DNA of 64,000 nucleotides from Acarospora socialis (Eukaryota > Ascomycota > Lecanoromycetes > Acarosporales > Acarosporaceae). The position numbers were made by a program, and so were the translations under genes. The stretch covers positions 1,922,001-1,986,000 of the forward strand of contig JAMYGW020000001.1 in NCBI GenBank assembly GCA_025617375.2, read 5' to 3'. The first letter of the stretch is position 1. Every line of letters starts with the position of its first letter. Positions 23,560-35,635 of this stretch are shown one piece after another. The notes beneath the pieces are model-generated. The model had not been told where the DNA came from. It did not search any database and was given only the letters and a program-made list of their open reading frames with translations.

Positions 23560-24377
23560 ATGATGGCTCTATCGGGGAACAAGCAACGCATGGCCAAAGG
23601 CGAGCTCTACTACGCCTTCACGCCAGAGCTCATTGCTGAACGTGCACGTTGTACGAAAGCGGTACGTCGCTATAACGCCGCCGAGGACGTATCCCGTCGT
23701 AAGCTTGTGAGCCTCTGGAGAGAGTGAGTCGAACGAATACATAAGCTCCTCTCTGTTCTATGTCGCTCATAGCGGTGTGGTCTAGAGTCGTCAGGGACGA
23801 CCGTCCACTGCCTCCTAAGCTGGAGGATGATGAAGCGGATACAAAGCAGTTCAAGGACGATCCATGGGTAGAGTCTCCAATCTATCTGGACTATGGAACG
23901 CAGCTCAAGCTTGGTGACAATGTGTTCATCAACGCGTACTCCACATTCATCGACACTTGCACAATCTCTATCGGATCTCGAACCATGTTCGGTCCCAATG
24001 TGTCTGTTTACAGCGGCACCCACCCTCTTGATCCTGAGATTCGAAATGGGTTGAAAGGACCCGAGGCCGGAAAGGAGGTACATATCGGCGAGGACTGTTG
24101 GATTGCGGGCAACGCCATCATTCTCCCAGGCGTTACGATCGGACGTGGCTCCACAGTCGGAGCAGGGAGTGTCGTCACAAAGGTAGGTAAGTAGATATAT
24201 AAGCCTGCAAACCGGCTGACTCGTGGTTAGAATGTACCGCCTTTCCATCTCGTTGCTGGGAACCCTGCACGAATCATAAGAAAGATTCAGACAAATATGG
24301 ACCTAGAGCAGAGAATCACACCAGCTGAGGTGGATGTTCAGGGCGCAGAGCAGCATATGGCAGACGCTGCAGTATGA
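23560..24377 (+). CDS. Maltose/galactoside-type O-acetyltransferase (left-handed beta-helix)
   Basis: Acetyl-CoA-dependent sugar O-acetyltransferase of the LacA/Maa/NodL group, probably cytosolic. Exons 23560-23723, 23786-24182 and 24231-24377 give 235 aa. The N-terminal Mac domain is RMAKGELYYAFTPELIAERA with RCTKAVRRYN. Hexapeptide repeats follow: YGTQLKLGDNVFINAYSTFI, TISIGSRTMFGPNVSVYSGT, where the His of SGTHPL is the expected catalytic base, then VHIGEDCWIAGNAIILPGVT, IGRGSTVGAGSVVTK and VPPFHLVAGNPARIIRKI. The length is somewhat above the bacterial enzymes because of an acidic insert (KLEDDEADTKQ) and a C-terminal tail. The sugar acceptor is unknown. A second ATG immediately follows the first, so the start could shift by one codon. 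Confidence 0.9.
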
Positions 24378-24982
24378 CAGTTTTGATACAAAGGTTCTCA
24401 TTGCTCCCATAGTGTTTATCTACTTTAGAAGGTGATCATTTCACTATTTCACGAGGCCAAGGTCGCAGCATGAATGGCGCCAGACAACATTTTTCGTAAT
24501 ATCAATAATATGTGGCTCGTGAGCTTGGTTCATTAAGGGAGCGGACCCTTAGGCTAATTTGAGCCGGTTAGCATAGAAATTAGTTTGGGGCTTCGCTCCT
24601 TTTGTCCATATATAAAACCCAAGTTCAAAGACGTGATGCTATTCAGAAGTCGCGTATGCGTAGCTTATTTTCCCAGCGTCTTGCGTCTCGGATACGTAAG
24701 CAGAAACCCGTGAATAGGTATCGTTACTGTTTGCGGTGTCGAATAGTGGATGTCAACCTCGAGAAATGAAGTGATAGGTAGATCTTTGACACCTCAAACT
24801 TCCTACTACTCCTTTGACAACTTCTCGGAAAAGACGTTAAGGAATAACTACACGCAAAATCGAGACACACTTGCTAGATGACTAGATCTCCTGCTCCATG
24901 ATCAGCCTTCTGAGCTAGCTACATATCTACGTCGAGCAGTCCCATGGCACCATAACAGAGGGTTTCTTAACTAGACTACAAT
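24378..24982. other. Intergenic spacer before EFL1
   Basis: Contains the acetyltransferase 3' end and the EFL1 promoter. No gene or clear motif was seen. Confidence 0.45.
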
Positions 24983-27900
24983 ATGCCGTTGGTCGACCCA
25001 GCTAAACTTGTTGGTCTCCAGCGGAGTGCTGATGAAATCCGTAATGTATGATGCCAACCTACATCCCGTGGCATCCTTGAGACTGACGTGGTGAATAGAT
25101 CTGTATACTGGCACACGTAGTAAGCCGTCCCTAAACCAGCAAAGTCATCATGATGTTTACAAGTATCAACATAGGACCATGGAAAAACGTCCCTCGCGGA
25201 TGCCCTCATTGCCACCAATGGCATCATCTCTCCGAAACTTGCAGGCAAGATTCGCTACCTCGACTCTCGCCCTGATGAGCAGTTGCGAGGTATCACAATG
25301 GAATCCTCGGCCATATCCCTCTACTTCTCCATGCTTCGCCGCTCAGCATCGGACGCAGAACGTGAGCAAAAGGAATATCTTATCAATCTTATTGACTCTC
25401 CAGGTCACATAGACTTCAGCAGTGAGGTGTCCACGGCATCACGGCTGTGTGATGGCGCAGTAGTGCTGGTAGACGCTGTAGAGGGCGTATGCAGTCAAAC
25501 AGTCACTGTATTACGGCAAACATGGATTGAGCATCTCAAGCCACTCCTGGTCATCAACAAGATCGACCGACTGATTACCGAACTGAAGATGAGCCCTGGA
25601 GAAGCATATACTCATCTCTCCAAACTGCTCGAACAGGTAAACGCTGTTATAGGCAGTTTCTTTCAAGGAGAGCGCATGGAAGAAGATCTGCAATGGCGGG
25701 AGAAAGTCGAAGATAGGGTCATTGCCGCGGCGGCGAAAGATCAAGAGAAGGCTGTGAGAAAAGGGACGGATCCTATAGATGATTCGGCGACGGAGCAACT
25801 CGAAAGTGTGGCAGCCGGAAACGCGAGTGGGACGTTTGAAGAGAAAGACGATGAAGACCTGTACTTCGCTCCAGAAAAGAACAATGTCATCTTCAGCAGT
25901 GCCGTTGATGGTTGGGCTTTCACGGTCAGGCAGTTCGCTGGACTTTACGAGAAGAAATTAGGTGTCAAGCGAGCTGTCTTGGAGAAAGTCTTATGGGGAG
26001 ATTACTATCTAGACCCTAAGACTAAGAAGATCCTGGCGCAAAAGCATCTGAAGGGCAGGGCGTTAAAGCCTATGTTCGTCCAGCTAGTTCTAGAGAACAT
26101 TTGGGCCGTGTACGAAGCCACTGTCGGCGGTGCAAAAGGAAAGGGGTGCGTGGCTCCCGACTTCCAGTTCATGCCTGTTATTCTCACAATACATCGAGTT
26201 GGCAATATTAATGGCTCTAATCTGTCTTGTGAAGTGATCCTGCCATGCTGGAGAAGATCACCAAGTCTTTGTCGATCACAATCCCACCGCATATTCTCCG
26301 TTCGAGAGATGCGCGAGCCATACTTACTGCACTATTCGCTGCATGGCTTCCCCTTTCCACCGCAGTCCTAGTCTCTGTTATTGAGCACTTGCCATCTCCA
26401 CCTGTAGCACAAGCTGATCGGCTTCCTGCAATGCTTGACGCGTCACCTGGAGCAGATCACGTTGATCCGAGAGTTCGGCAAGCCATGGTTGGTTTCAAAA
26501 CATCGAAGGAAGATTCAGTAGTAGCCTATGTTAGCAAGATGGTCGCTATACCCGAAAGCGAATTACCTGAAAACAAACGTCGGGGCGGTGGTACCTTGAG
26601 TGCGGAAGAAGCTCGTGATATGGCTAGAAAGAAAAGGGCAGAGATCGCGAAAGTGCAGGCTGCAGCGAATGGAGATGTGACCAATGGAGTCAACGGCGCC
26701 GCCAATATACTCTCGGGAACCAGCATTGACGACGATAACGTAAATGGGATGGAAGAACAGAAAGACGATCCAGAACACCTGATTGGCTTCGCTCGTCTTT
26801 ACTCTGGTATACTCTCGGTTGGAGACTCGGTCTATGTGTTACCTCCTAAGTTCTCGCCCGCACATCCTTACGCAAGTCCCGAACCGCAAAGAGCTACTAT
26901 CAGGGCATTATACTTGCTCATGGGGCGCGGCCTGGAACCGCTCACATCCGTCCCCGCAGGCGTCGTCTTTGGTGTTGTGGGACTCGAAGGGCATATCCTC
27001 AAGTCAGGCACCTTGTGCAGTCAGCTCGAAGGCAGTGTCAACCTTGCCGGCGTCAGTATGGGAAGCCAACCTATAGTGAGAGTAGCACTGGAGCCTGTCA
27101 ATCCGAGTGATCTGGGCAAGATGATCAGAGGGCTACAACTGCTAGAGCAAAGTGACCCCTGCGCGGAGTATGAGGTGCTTGAAAGTGGTGAACATGTCAT
27201 ACTGACGGCCGGAGAGTTGCACCTCGAGCGATGCTTGAAAGACTTGCGAGAGCGGTTTGCCAAATGTGTGATACAGGCGGGCGAACCGATTGTTCCATAC
27301 AGGGAGAGCATCGTCAGTGCTGAGGAGATGGCACCACCCAGAGATAAGGACTTACCCAGAGGCACTGTTATTGGTATAACAACATCAAAACAGATCACGG
27401 TCAAACTGAGAATTAAGCCTATGCCGACCTCCGTGACAGACTTCCTCGATAGGAATGTGAGTTCGATCAAGCGACTCTATTCAGAGCGGAAAGCAGAGGA
27501 CCAGAAGACTGCCTTGGATGATGAGAATGCAGGCGAAGCTGGCAACTTCGACAGCGTTGATAATAGCGGGGTCATAGAGGCAGGCGCTTTGACGCTAGTA
27601 GAGTTCAAGAAGGAGCTTATGGCGGCGTTTGAGGAGACACCGGCCGAGAAAGAGATATGGCAAGATTGTGTTGATAAGATTGCGGCTTTTGGACCTAGGA
27701 GAGTGGGACCTAACCTGCTGATCGACGCTACCGACGCGGGCACTTGTCGAAGAGTGTAAGTTTTGGGGTGGCATGTCCATTCCAGACCTTCCACTAACAT
27801 GCCTACGACAGTTTACATGAGAGCGTCCAATCCGATTCGAACGCCTCGAACGACCAAGACTCAGAACGAACCCCTGCAAACACCCTCACTGCTCGTGACT

Positions 27901-28615
27901 TCTCCGACAAGATATCGTACGCTTTTCAACTGGCTACTGCACAAGGGCCTCTGTGTCACGAGCCCATTCAAGGCGTCGCCGTCTTCCTAGAGGAAGTTAT
28001 AGTCAGCGCTCCTTCTGACGAAGAGAGCTCTGCAAGAGAGAAGCTAGGCAGATTGATCGGTGAAGTTATCAAAACAGTCCGCGATTCGATACGGCAAGGC
28101 TTCCTAGACTGGAGCCCGCGATTATTACTCGCTATGTACAGCTGCGAGATCCAAGCATCGAGTAAGCAGATCCATCATTTCTTCTCCACAACTCTCTTGA
28201 CTAGCACCTAACCTGTCTCCTCTCTGCAAAAGCCGAAGTTCTAGGCCGTGTCTACGGCGTCATAACCCGACGCCGGGGCCGAATTCTCTCCGAATCCCTC
28301 AAAGAAGGCACCCCTTTTTTCACCATCCTATCCGTCCTTCCCGTCGCCGAATCGTTCGGATTCAGCGACGAGATTCGCAAGCGCACCTCGGGCGCGGCCT
28401 CCCCGCAACTCATCTTCCAGGGGTTCGAGATGCTAGACGAGGATCCGTTCTGGGTGCCATTCACGGAAGACGAATTGGAGGATCTGGGAGAGCTCGCGGA
28501 CCGGGAAAACGTGGCGAAGAGGTACATGGATCGGGTGCGGGTCCGGAAGGGCTTGTTCGTGAAGGGGAGGAAATTGGTCAAGGATGCGGAGAAGCAGAAG
28601 ACTTTGAAGAGGTGA
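24983..28615 (+). CDS. RIA1: Elongation-factor-like GTPase EFL1/Ria1 (60S maturation)
   Basis: Cytoplasmic GTPase of the EF-2 family that, with Sdo1/SBDS, releases Tif6 (eIF6) from pre-60S subunits. Six exons: 24983-25045, 25099-25119, 25175-26145, 26235-27755, 27812-28161 and 28233-28615, giving 1102 aa, as expected for EFL1 (longer than EF-2 because of its insertion). G motifs: G1 AHVDHGKTSL, G2 [10 protein letters not shown]3 DSPGH, G4 NKID, G5 SAVDGW. The EFL1-type insert follows SVIEHLPSP with an acidic/Lys-rich part. The C-terminal domain ends [20 protein letters not shown] and [14 protein letters not shown]. The 21-nt second exon encodes only ICILAHV, so the P-loop is spread over exons 2 and 3. 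It converges with CSL4. Confidence 0.95.
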
Positions 28616-29142
28616 GAATGTAGATTGTCCTTGGGACTAGAAGCATATTCAATAGATAAATAAGACATACGGATTGTTATCTGCTTGTCCCGTCACAACG
28701 GCCTGCGCTCAAGGACGGGAGAACCTAGAGCGCTCATGCACTTGCTCGTGTGTCAGTAGTGACGGTGTACACAATCTCCCTTCCTTTGACAAACAAGTCT
28801 AACACTGAGAAAGTAAGACGATGTATACTGAGGAGGTTTTCAACACGGCAAGGGCCAGCTTCACCCCTAGCCCGGCTCAATTGTCACGGCACATGCGATA
28901 CTGCTGTTTTCATCGAATATAAACGACCGCCTGTTCACTCTGTCCAGAGACCATGAGAGAGTATAGTTAATCTTAAACAGCTCAGTATATGTCTCTATAA
29001 CCTGCATCAGCAGAACTCCAAAAAGCTGAGCTCTGAAAGAACTCACAGATAACCCGTCCATCGTGGAGCAGAAGCATCCAACGCCCTCGCTGTGCGATAT
29101 CTCCATCTCCTACAGAAAATCATACACCCCCGGCGCTCATCT
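28616..29142. terminator. Convergent 3' flanks of EFL1 and CSL4
   Basis: This 527-bp tail-to-tail spacer must contain both transcript ends. An AATAGATAAATAAG string near 28650-28664 is a plausible polyadenylation region for EFL1. No gene is seen. Confidence 0.4.
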
Positions 29143-29847
29143 TTAAAACGGCTTCGCCACCTTCCTCGACTCCGTCTCGCCCGACACCGGATCCCGAAAC
29201 TCCTTCCAACTAACCGGATACATCGCGTTGCCCGCCTCGCTCGTGGCCATCACAACCCCCAACTCGTTCCTGGCCGTCGACAAGTAGTAGTTGCTCTGAT
29301 CACCCAAACTGATCTAGTCATTCCTACAAATCAGCTCCACCGCTACACACGTATCACCCCTGCCCACCTTCGACACCCTCGAAGCAGCCACGACGGACAG
29401 GGAACGTACCACACAGGCCCGCACCACATCCCCCGGCACGAAACTCGACCCCAGCACCACCTTGTCCTTCTCCGTGGCCCGGACATCCTCTTTTCTGATC
29501 ACGCCCTGGAACTCGTCCGCGCACACCGTGTCCCCCACGACCAGGATGGCGACCGTGGCTTGCCGCGTCTGTGTCCGCGTCACGCGGCAGAGAACGACGG
29601 AGTCAACGGTCGGGAGGACGTTTCTTGTGCTGGTGTGTAGACGGGGAATTGAGAGGGTAGGGAGCGCTGGTGGGGTGCTGGTGGGTTTGGAAGATGTGCT
29701 TGAGGCGGGAGGAGCGGGGGTGGAGGTTGGGTGGCCGGCGATCGAGGCGTATACGGAGGAGTTGTAGACGTGTGTGCCGGGGCCGGGGGCATATTTGGTT
29801 GTTGGGCCAAGGAGTTGACCGGGGATTGCGAGGGTGGGAAGTGCCAT
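29143..29847 (-). CDS. CSL4: Exosome complex subunit Csl4
   Basis: RNA-binding cap subunit of the 3'-5' RNA exosome (nuclear and cytoplasmic RNA processing and decay). Exons 29410-29847 and 29143-29313 give 202 aa. The N-terminal Csl4 domain is LAIPGQLLGPTTKYAPGPG followed by THVYNSSVYASIAG; after a Pro/Ser/Thr-rich linker comes the S1-like domain, from VDSVVLCRVTRTQTRQATVA through GVIRKEDVRATEKDKV to FVPGDVVRACVISLGDQSNY; the C-terminus reads YLSTARNELGVVMATSEAGN and MYPVSWKEF. The intron (donor GTACGT, acceptor GACTAG) sits inside the S1 domain and is needed to restore the VISLGD motif. An upstream in-frame Met at 29886 would add 13 residues; MALPTLAIPG fits the family start better. Confidence 0.93.
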
Positions 29848-30309
29848 TGTGGTGGTGGAGTGGAGGCTTGGCGTGAGGTTCAGCAAATGGATTTTTAGCG
29901 ACGTGAGCTTGGCAGAACTCTTCAGCCTTCGTGACTGATTAATGTTTGTTCAGCAACTAAATATTGCAGGTCCTATATGTGATTATCACGCAGCATTGCT
30001 CGTTTCTTGGATCATTCCGTTTCATGTTCTCTACAGTTTTGGTGCTATTATCTAAACACACGCATGGTCTCCCCAAGGATACTCTCCAGAATGAGTGTTA
30101 ATAATGAAAGAAAACATCAATATTAGCCCTGAGTTATTTCTAATTCTCATCTGTCATCTCATGTTCCCTGCTCGACATCTCAATGGACGCTTCTGTGGAC
30201 GGCTGGGGTAACTGAGAATGAGGGTCAGCGTTTTGTATGCTTCAAAAGGATGAGGGCTGCATGTGATCGAAAAATGAGAAACCGTGATGAAGAGAGCGGG
30301 ACTGCCTAC
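29848..30309. promoter_or_regulatory. CSL4 upstream region
   Basis: The 462-bp gap lies between the stop of the small secreted-protein gene and the CSL4 start (same strand), and should contain the CSL4 promoter. A/T-rich; no specific motif recognised. Confidence 0.4.
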
Positions 30310-30879
30310 TTAGACTTCTCCTTTGGTGTCGTCCTTGTTATTCCAGTCAACGTGCGCGCCCATATCAAGCGTGTCTTTCCAGTCTGCATGGGCACCGACG
30401 TCGAGCTCACGTCTGACGAAGCTCTCGGCGGTGGATGCAAAAGCAAGGGTAGAGCCGCTATCCAACCCGTCTAAATCTACAGGTTGGTCAGTACCTGTTG
30501 GTTATTTGACAAAACAAGCGATGACAGACTCTCACCAATATCTTCGGCCCACACCACACCGGAGGTCCAGTCGATGCCGCATGTACCAGGACCTGTCGGA
30601 ACGTTTAGTATCGTTATCTCTCGGAGTAATGGCACCGGCAGGGTTCATACAAATTATATCGGTCAGCTCAGCAGCTGGCTCGGACTCATCGCTGCAGGTG
30701 ATGGAGCATAAGTCGTTCCAACTGCATGGAGCAACCACAAGGTCGCCGTTCGCCAGTTCTAGGCCACATGTCAGTCTTCTCAATAGTAGATTGGTACGGT
30801 ACAGGGCTTGATTACCCAGAGGCACAGCCATGACGGAGGCGGTAACTTGAAGAACTATGAGAGCGTTCAAGAACTTCAT
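30310..30879 (-). CDS. Small secreted protein with dibasic site and internal repeat
   Basis: Four exons (30816-30879, 30651-30758, 30536-30592, 30310-30476) give 131 aa. It starts with a clear signal peptide (MKFLNALIVLQVTASVMAVP). The mature part has five Cys (PCSWNDLCSITC, then IICPGTCG). It then has an acidic stretch, an Arg-Arg pair (30409-30414), and two copies of a 12-residue unit, LDVGAHADWKDT and LDMGAHVDWNNK, before the end. Donors GTAATC, GTATGA and GTGAGA and branch-like CTGAC strings support the introns; the frame of the last two exons only opens if they are spliced. The role is unknown: effector-like secreted protein or precursor of a KEX2-released peptide. No tyrosinase-like DUF3328 or other peptide-modifying gene is beside it. 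Confidence 0.7.
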
Positions 30880-33633
30880 AGTGATTGTAATCTATCGGTT
30901 CGAGCTAAACTTTTAGGACCTTCGGCAGAGCTAACGGCTTGAGCCTGAGTATTTGATTGTTATCGGTGTTTGAGATAGAATCGAGTGTGCAGATGAGTTG
31001 GGGAGAAGGCAAAAGGAGCTCTCTTTATAGGTAGTCTTAAGGGATGAACCAACAGGCGGACCCACTCGATGCAACCCACCCTGGGTTCAGTTCGAAGATC
31101 AAAGGGTTTCGAAGGGTTACGTCTCCTACCCACCATGACAGGCATTCGACCCACCCAGTGACAGCAAGCTGGGTCGATTTCGACATCCATGACAACGAGT
31201 AAGGCAGAATCAACAGAGCACCCAAGTACGTGGAACACACTCCTCGGCTATGGCCACCCTCTTGCTGTTGCGTCGTCCTTGTTGAACAAATCCCCCTTTG
31301 CAGTTATCGAGTCGTGGCGTACCAGACTGCCGGTGCAAGGCACATGATGGGGCAGTAGTCTTCTTACTCAAAGAGGTTGTGAATGATGAGAATTTTGACA
31401 ACGAGTTGGCCCGTCGAATTACCACACCATTTTGCTATTCGACCACCATGGCCTGATGAGAATCTCGATACAACCATACTACAGGCGCAGTGCCTGTGAC
31501 ATTCGAAGAGACCACCAGTAGGGAACGGCGGTTATTAGTGATGAGACGACAGGGCAAGCGTTGCCCGAAACTTTTCAGACGTCCATCAGTAATGACTGGA
31601 ACGGAATTTCTCCGATACTTCGTTCACCACTGCGATCCACAAACAGGCACGAGCATCTGCGAGTCATTACAGGCTGCAAGGATTGGGAGACGACAAGAAT
31701 AAACGAATGTCACTGAGTGACTGACTTTCCGGACTTGACTGAGTCTTGAACTTCGTCTTTATTGGCTTGAGTTCAGGTTGACAGTGTGTACCATGCCGTG
31801 ATATTCAAATTACGCGCCGTAGGGCATCGGTTCTTTGTCTTCGACGAGGCACTAGCGTAACGCTCGACCCTCTCGACCAAATTGGAATCTTGGAGACGAA
31901 GCTTGTTTCCCCGAACCTAGGAAGCAGTTTCATACACTTTGGTAGGATGAGGATTAGGAGGGGTACCTACCTGGTAGGGTAACAAATGACTCGTGAAGCC
32001 AGGCATCCCATCTTCCCCAGTCTCCACAACTGAGAACTTTCGCCTTTACCCTGCTCCATCCCACCCACCACCTCTTCTCCGTACCCACTTCGGCTATTCT
32101 TCAGAGAAAACCCACCATGATCACGAGCTTCATCAGTCTTAGTCCAGCGATCGGAACGCCCGCCCTCGCCGCGCGTCCCCAACTTGATCCTTCACCATCT
32201 TCTTTCTGCGTTCTCTTCGAGCCTATACATTGCGGCGCTTACGGTTCCACCCTCACCAATCTAGCGTCTTCTCCATGTCTTATGCTTCCCCTCGCAGACT
32301 CCACCGTATTCAAACCTTGAATTTCATTCAGGGCAGCTGCACGCTCCATCGTCACTGCTTCCCGCTCCCGACGAGATGAACGTAGTCCCTGACTCAGAAC
32401 ACAGGCCTACCGTCACCAATCACCATCAGGTAGAACATTTGTAATCGAGGTTTCGAGATTGGACTTGCTTTGTTAGTACAAGAACTACAGACGAGCAGCA
32501 AGGGAAACACAAACAAGGCTATGCTGATCTGCACCTCGTACAGAGCCCAAATCAACAGTTTTATTGAAGAGCATTGTACAGCACGCTCACAGAACCCCTC
32601 ATACGCAAGGATCTGCTGGAGAACTTGTCCGAACACCATCATCACCAAGCTTCTCTGATCTCCGCAGCGGACGATCTTAGATGACTACGTACCTACCCAG
32701 CCCTACCTACTTCCCTGCTCATCCGCAGGAACACTTCGTCTGGAAAGCTGAGGCGATCAATGTCGTCAGCACTTACTTCCTGACGCGTGAGCCGAGGACG
32801 AGCTATCCAATCGAGTTTGCCCGAGAGTCCGCTGGTTCATATCGCTATCTTGGGCTTCGAAAGGTGAATGGGAACGATGTGAGCGAGAAGATACACGACA
32901 TAAACCGGATGGAGCTCGACAAGGCTGCCTGGCGAGGAAAAGGAAGTCAGGGTTCAAGTGGCCGTTCATAAAGACCACCAAAGACGTTTCTGGTTATTCT
33001 CTGCGGGTATGCCCTGGCCTGTCCCGACCGCTCGTTTGAGGGAAGAGTAACGCGAAGGGAGTGGAGGCGGCACTCGATTACTGAGCGAAGCAGCGTTTCG
33101 TGGCAGCGTTGAGACCTCCAAGTTACTAAGGAGTCCTACGTACTCGAGTGATCAGTCAGTGCTTGACATACCGGCACCCAGTTGCGTGTCGCCCTAAACA
33201 GGGTATCTGAGACAGACAGTGAATCCAAGACCAGTACTGTATGGGATTTGGTTGATATTCGTTCTTCATTGCCTACGCCTGATCACAGAGCTGTAGTCTT
33301 ACCAAGGTCCAGACCCTCCCTTCACCTTGGTAGTACAAAGGAAACGGAAGGAATAGAGCCCTCAACTCATCCGACTCCCGCTAACTCAATGCTCGCTGTA
33401 GGTCAGTACATAAGACAGATGGATTGAAAATAAATCATCTCCGTGTGTCCCGATACGCCCCGCCTCGCAGCAGCCCCAAGGAGTAGATACGGCTCATGAT
33501 GTCCAATGGACCACAGTCATAAACGAGAAGGGAAGAGAACTTGCAACCAATAACCATGCCTCCCGTGCAGATTCATTCGCGCCTCTGCCAATGACACAAG
33601 AAGCTATGTTTGCTCAAAGTCGATAATAAGTCT
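30880..33633. other. 2.75-kb region without a supported gene
   Basis: Frames here reach at most about 96 codons (32681-32971, plus strand) and none shows a known motif, signal peptide or convincing splice partners. CTACCTACC-like strings occur at about 31963-31980 and 32690-32715. It may hold a decayed gene, a non-coding transcript or nothing. Confidence 0.45.
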
Positions 33634-35635
33634 TCAACCCTCGACGAGCGTCTTCTTCGGGCCCATGCCCAACAACTCCAGCGACCGTCGCGCCAATGCA
33701 ACGAACTCGGCCTCGCCGCCGCTGTCCTCGTCGTCGGATTCGACGTTCTTGTCGGCAATTGCCTTGATCATCTGAATGACCTCTTCGGATTTCCAGATCA
33801 GCTCCGCTAGCTTCTTGTCCTCCGATTCGAGGAGCTGGAGTAAGGTCCAGATGGCGATGTGCTGGAAGGTCGGGTCGCCGCTGGCCAGGAAGCGGGTTAA
33901 ATAGCCGTGGATGCCACCCTTGGGTTGATCCCAGTCTTTGATGAAGATGGAGTAGTCGCCAACTGATTTGGTCAGCTGTGTCTGCGCGGGTTATCGAAAA
34001 TCTGCGACGTACCTTTGGAGGAGAGATTACCCAGAGCCGCGGCGCTGTTTCCCTGCACTTCGATGCTCTCCGAGTCCGTCAAAGGGATCAGAACATCGAA
34101 TACGCCGAGATTGAGTAGATGAGTCTTCAGATCGTCGCTTAATGCTAGTACTGCGATGGCGGCAGTCATTTCCGACTGTACGCTGAGAGGTACTTTGAGG
34201 ACCAGTTCCTTGCATTTCTGGACAGCCCCAGCTTCTAGCACGAGCTGCTTGTTCCTGTCCGAGCTGGCAGCGAGGTTTCTTAGTGTGGAGATGGCGTGGC
34301 ATTGTATCTCCTCGCTGTCCGTTGATCCCAACAATTCCACTAGAGGCTTCAGGAAACCGGCGTCGATAATAGGAGATTCGTTCATAGGATGTATTGAGAT
34401 GTTTCGGATACAGGCAACGGCTGAGAGGATTAGAGGTAGATAAGACGACTGCAGCAGCCGGAGGAGTGGTGCGAGCCCTTTGGCTCGTACTATTTCGAGC
34501 TGATATTTCTCATCCGATGCAAGATTTCGAAGGGCGAGTGCAGCCTGACACTGGACTTTGGGTGAGGATGAGTCCATGAGATGCACCAGTGATTGCACAA
34601 GCCGGCCTTCGGTTTGGGCAAGTTTCTTTCGGTGATTCGCGTCTACTGCAATGTTGCTAAGCGCAGTTGTACAGTAATACTGAACGTCGACGTCATGGGA
34701 GGAAAGGAGTTGTACAAGAACTGGAATAGCCCCAGCTCTGACGAGCTCGTTTCGGTTGTCATCTTCGCCGATTGTCAGTATCTAAGATCAACTGCGAACA
34801 GTGGACGTGGTCCATGCTGACCTGAGTGGGTCATATTCAGTAGAGCGCCGGTGGCATTACGCTGAACTCTCATATCTTTGGATTTTGCGAGGCGTGTTAG
34901 AGGCCCCAATGCCCCTGACCTTGCAATCTTCGCTTTGTTGTCTTCATGGGTAGCTAAATTGGTAATGCAACCGACAGCGTTACACTGTACTTCGACATTG
35001 GAGGCGTTCATTTGCCGTATAAGAGGGGTTAAACCGCCAAGTTGAACGATCATTGCTTTATTCTCATCTGCGTGTTGTTAGTCGACAAGCATGGCGCAGA
35101 CTGGAGAAGGCACATACTGTTAACCGCAAGGTTACCGAGCGCAGCACTTGCCGCTCGCTGAACTTCGATATCTGTACTCTGAAGGAGGGATAAGATCGGC
35201 TCGAGAGTCTCCCGGTTGACTTCTCGAACATCTGGTGCAGCATCTCATCAGCTCTCTGAAGCTACCCATTCATCAAGTGTGCTTCCTCACCTCTCTCTGT
35301 AATCTCCGCGAATGTCAAGCTGGCGCTCCTTTGTAGATCGACATTATCCGAGTAAACCAAGGTGCTCAGAGCTCGTAAAGGATCGCCAGTAAAGAAGTCC
35401 GTCTCCCCACGCTGCTAACCATCTCAGTAACATCATTCGTAGGCGTGAGAGACTGATGTCATACGTTCTCTAAGTATTGCAACAAGTCCGCTACCGCTTC
35501 TCGTTCGTTGTCGGCTAACAGTGGCTCATAGAGGTTGTCTTTCGACCTGCCTGAGAATGGGAACATTGTCAGAACCGACTGTTATTGCGAGTAGGTAGAC
35601 GAACCTCTGCAGCACGAAGACCCGCAAATTCCCAT
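33634..35635 (-). CDS. VAC8: Vac8, armadillo-repeat vacuolar membrane protein
   Basis: Lipid-anchored vacuole protein for vacuole inheritance, nucleus-vacuole contacts and selective autophagy. Seven exons: 35605-35635, 35465-35550, 35291-35414, 35118-35231, 34822-35067, 34013-34762 and 33634-33962, giving 559 aa, the usual size. The N-terminus [11 protein letters not shown] carries Gly2 for myristoylation and Cys4, Cys8 and Cys9 for palmitoylation. ARM repeats fill the rest, for example [89 protein letters not shown] and [18 protein letters not shown]. All six introns rebuild continuous ARM repeats, so the model is firm. It is divergent from the vWA gene. Confidence 0.95.

Noticed and set aside
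30310-30879. Dikaritin-type peptide cluster around the secreted protein
   Set aside because: No DUF3328 (UstY-like), tyrosinase or peptidase gene lies beside it; neighbours are CSL4 and empty DNA.
30880-33633. Possible genes in the 2.75-kb gap (frames at 31490, 32117, 32681, 33182)
   Set aside because: All under 100 codons, with no motif, signal peptide or matching splice partners.
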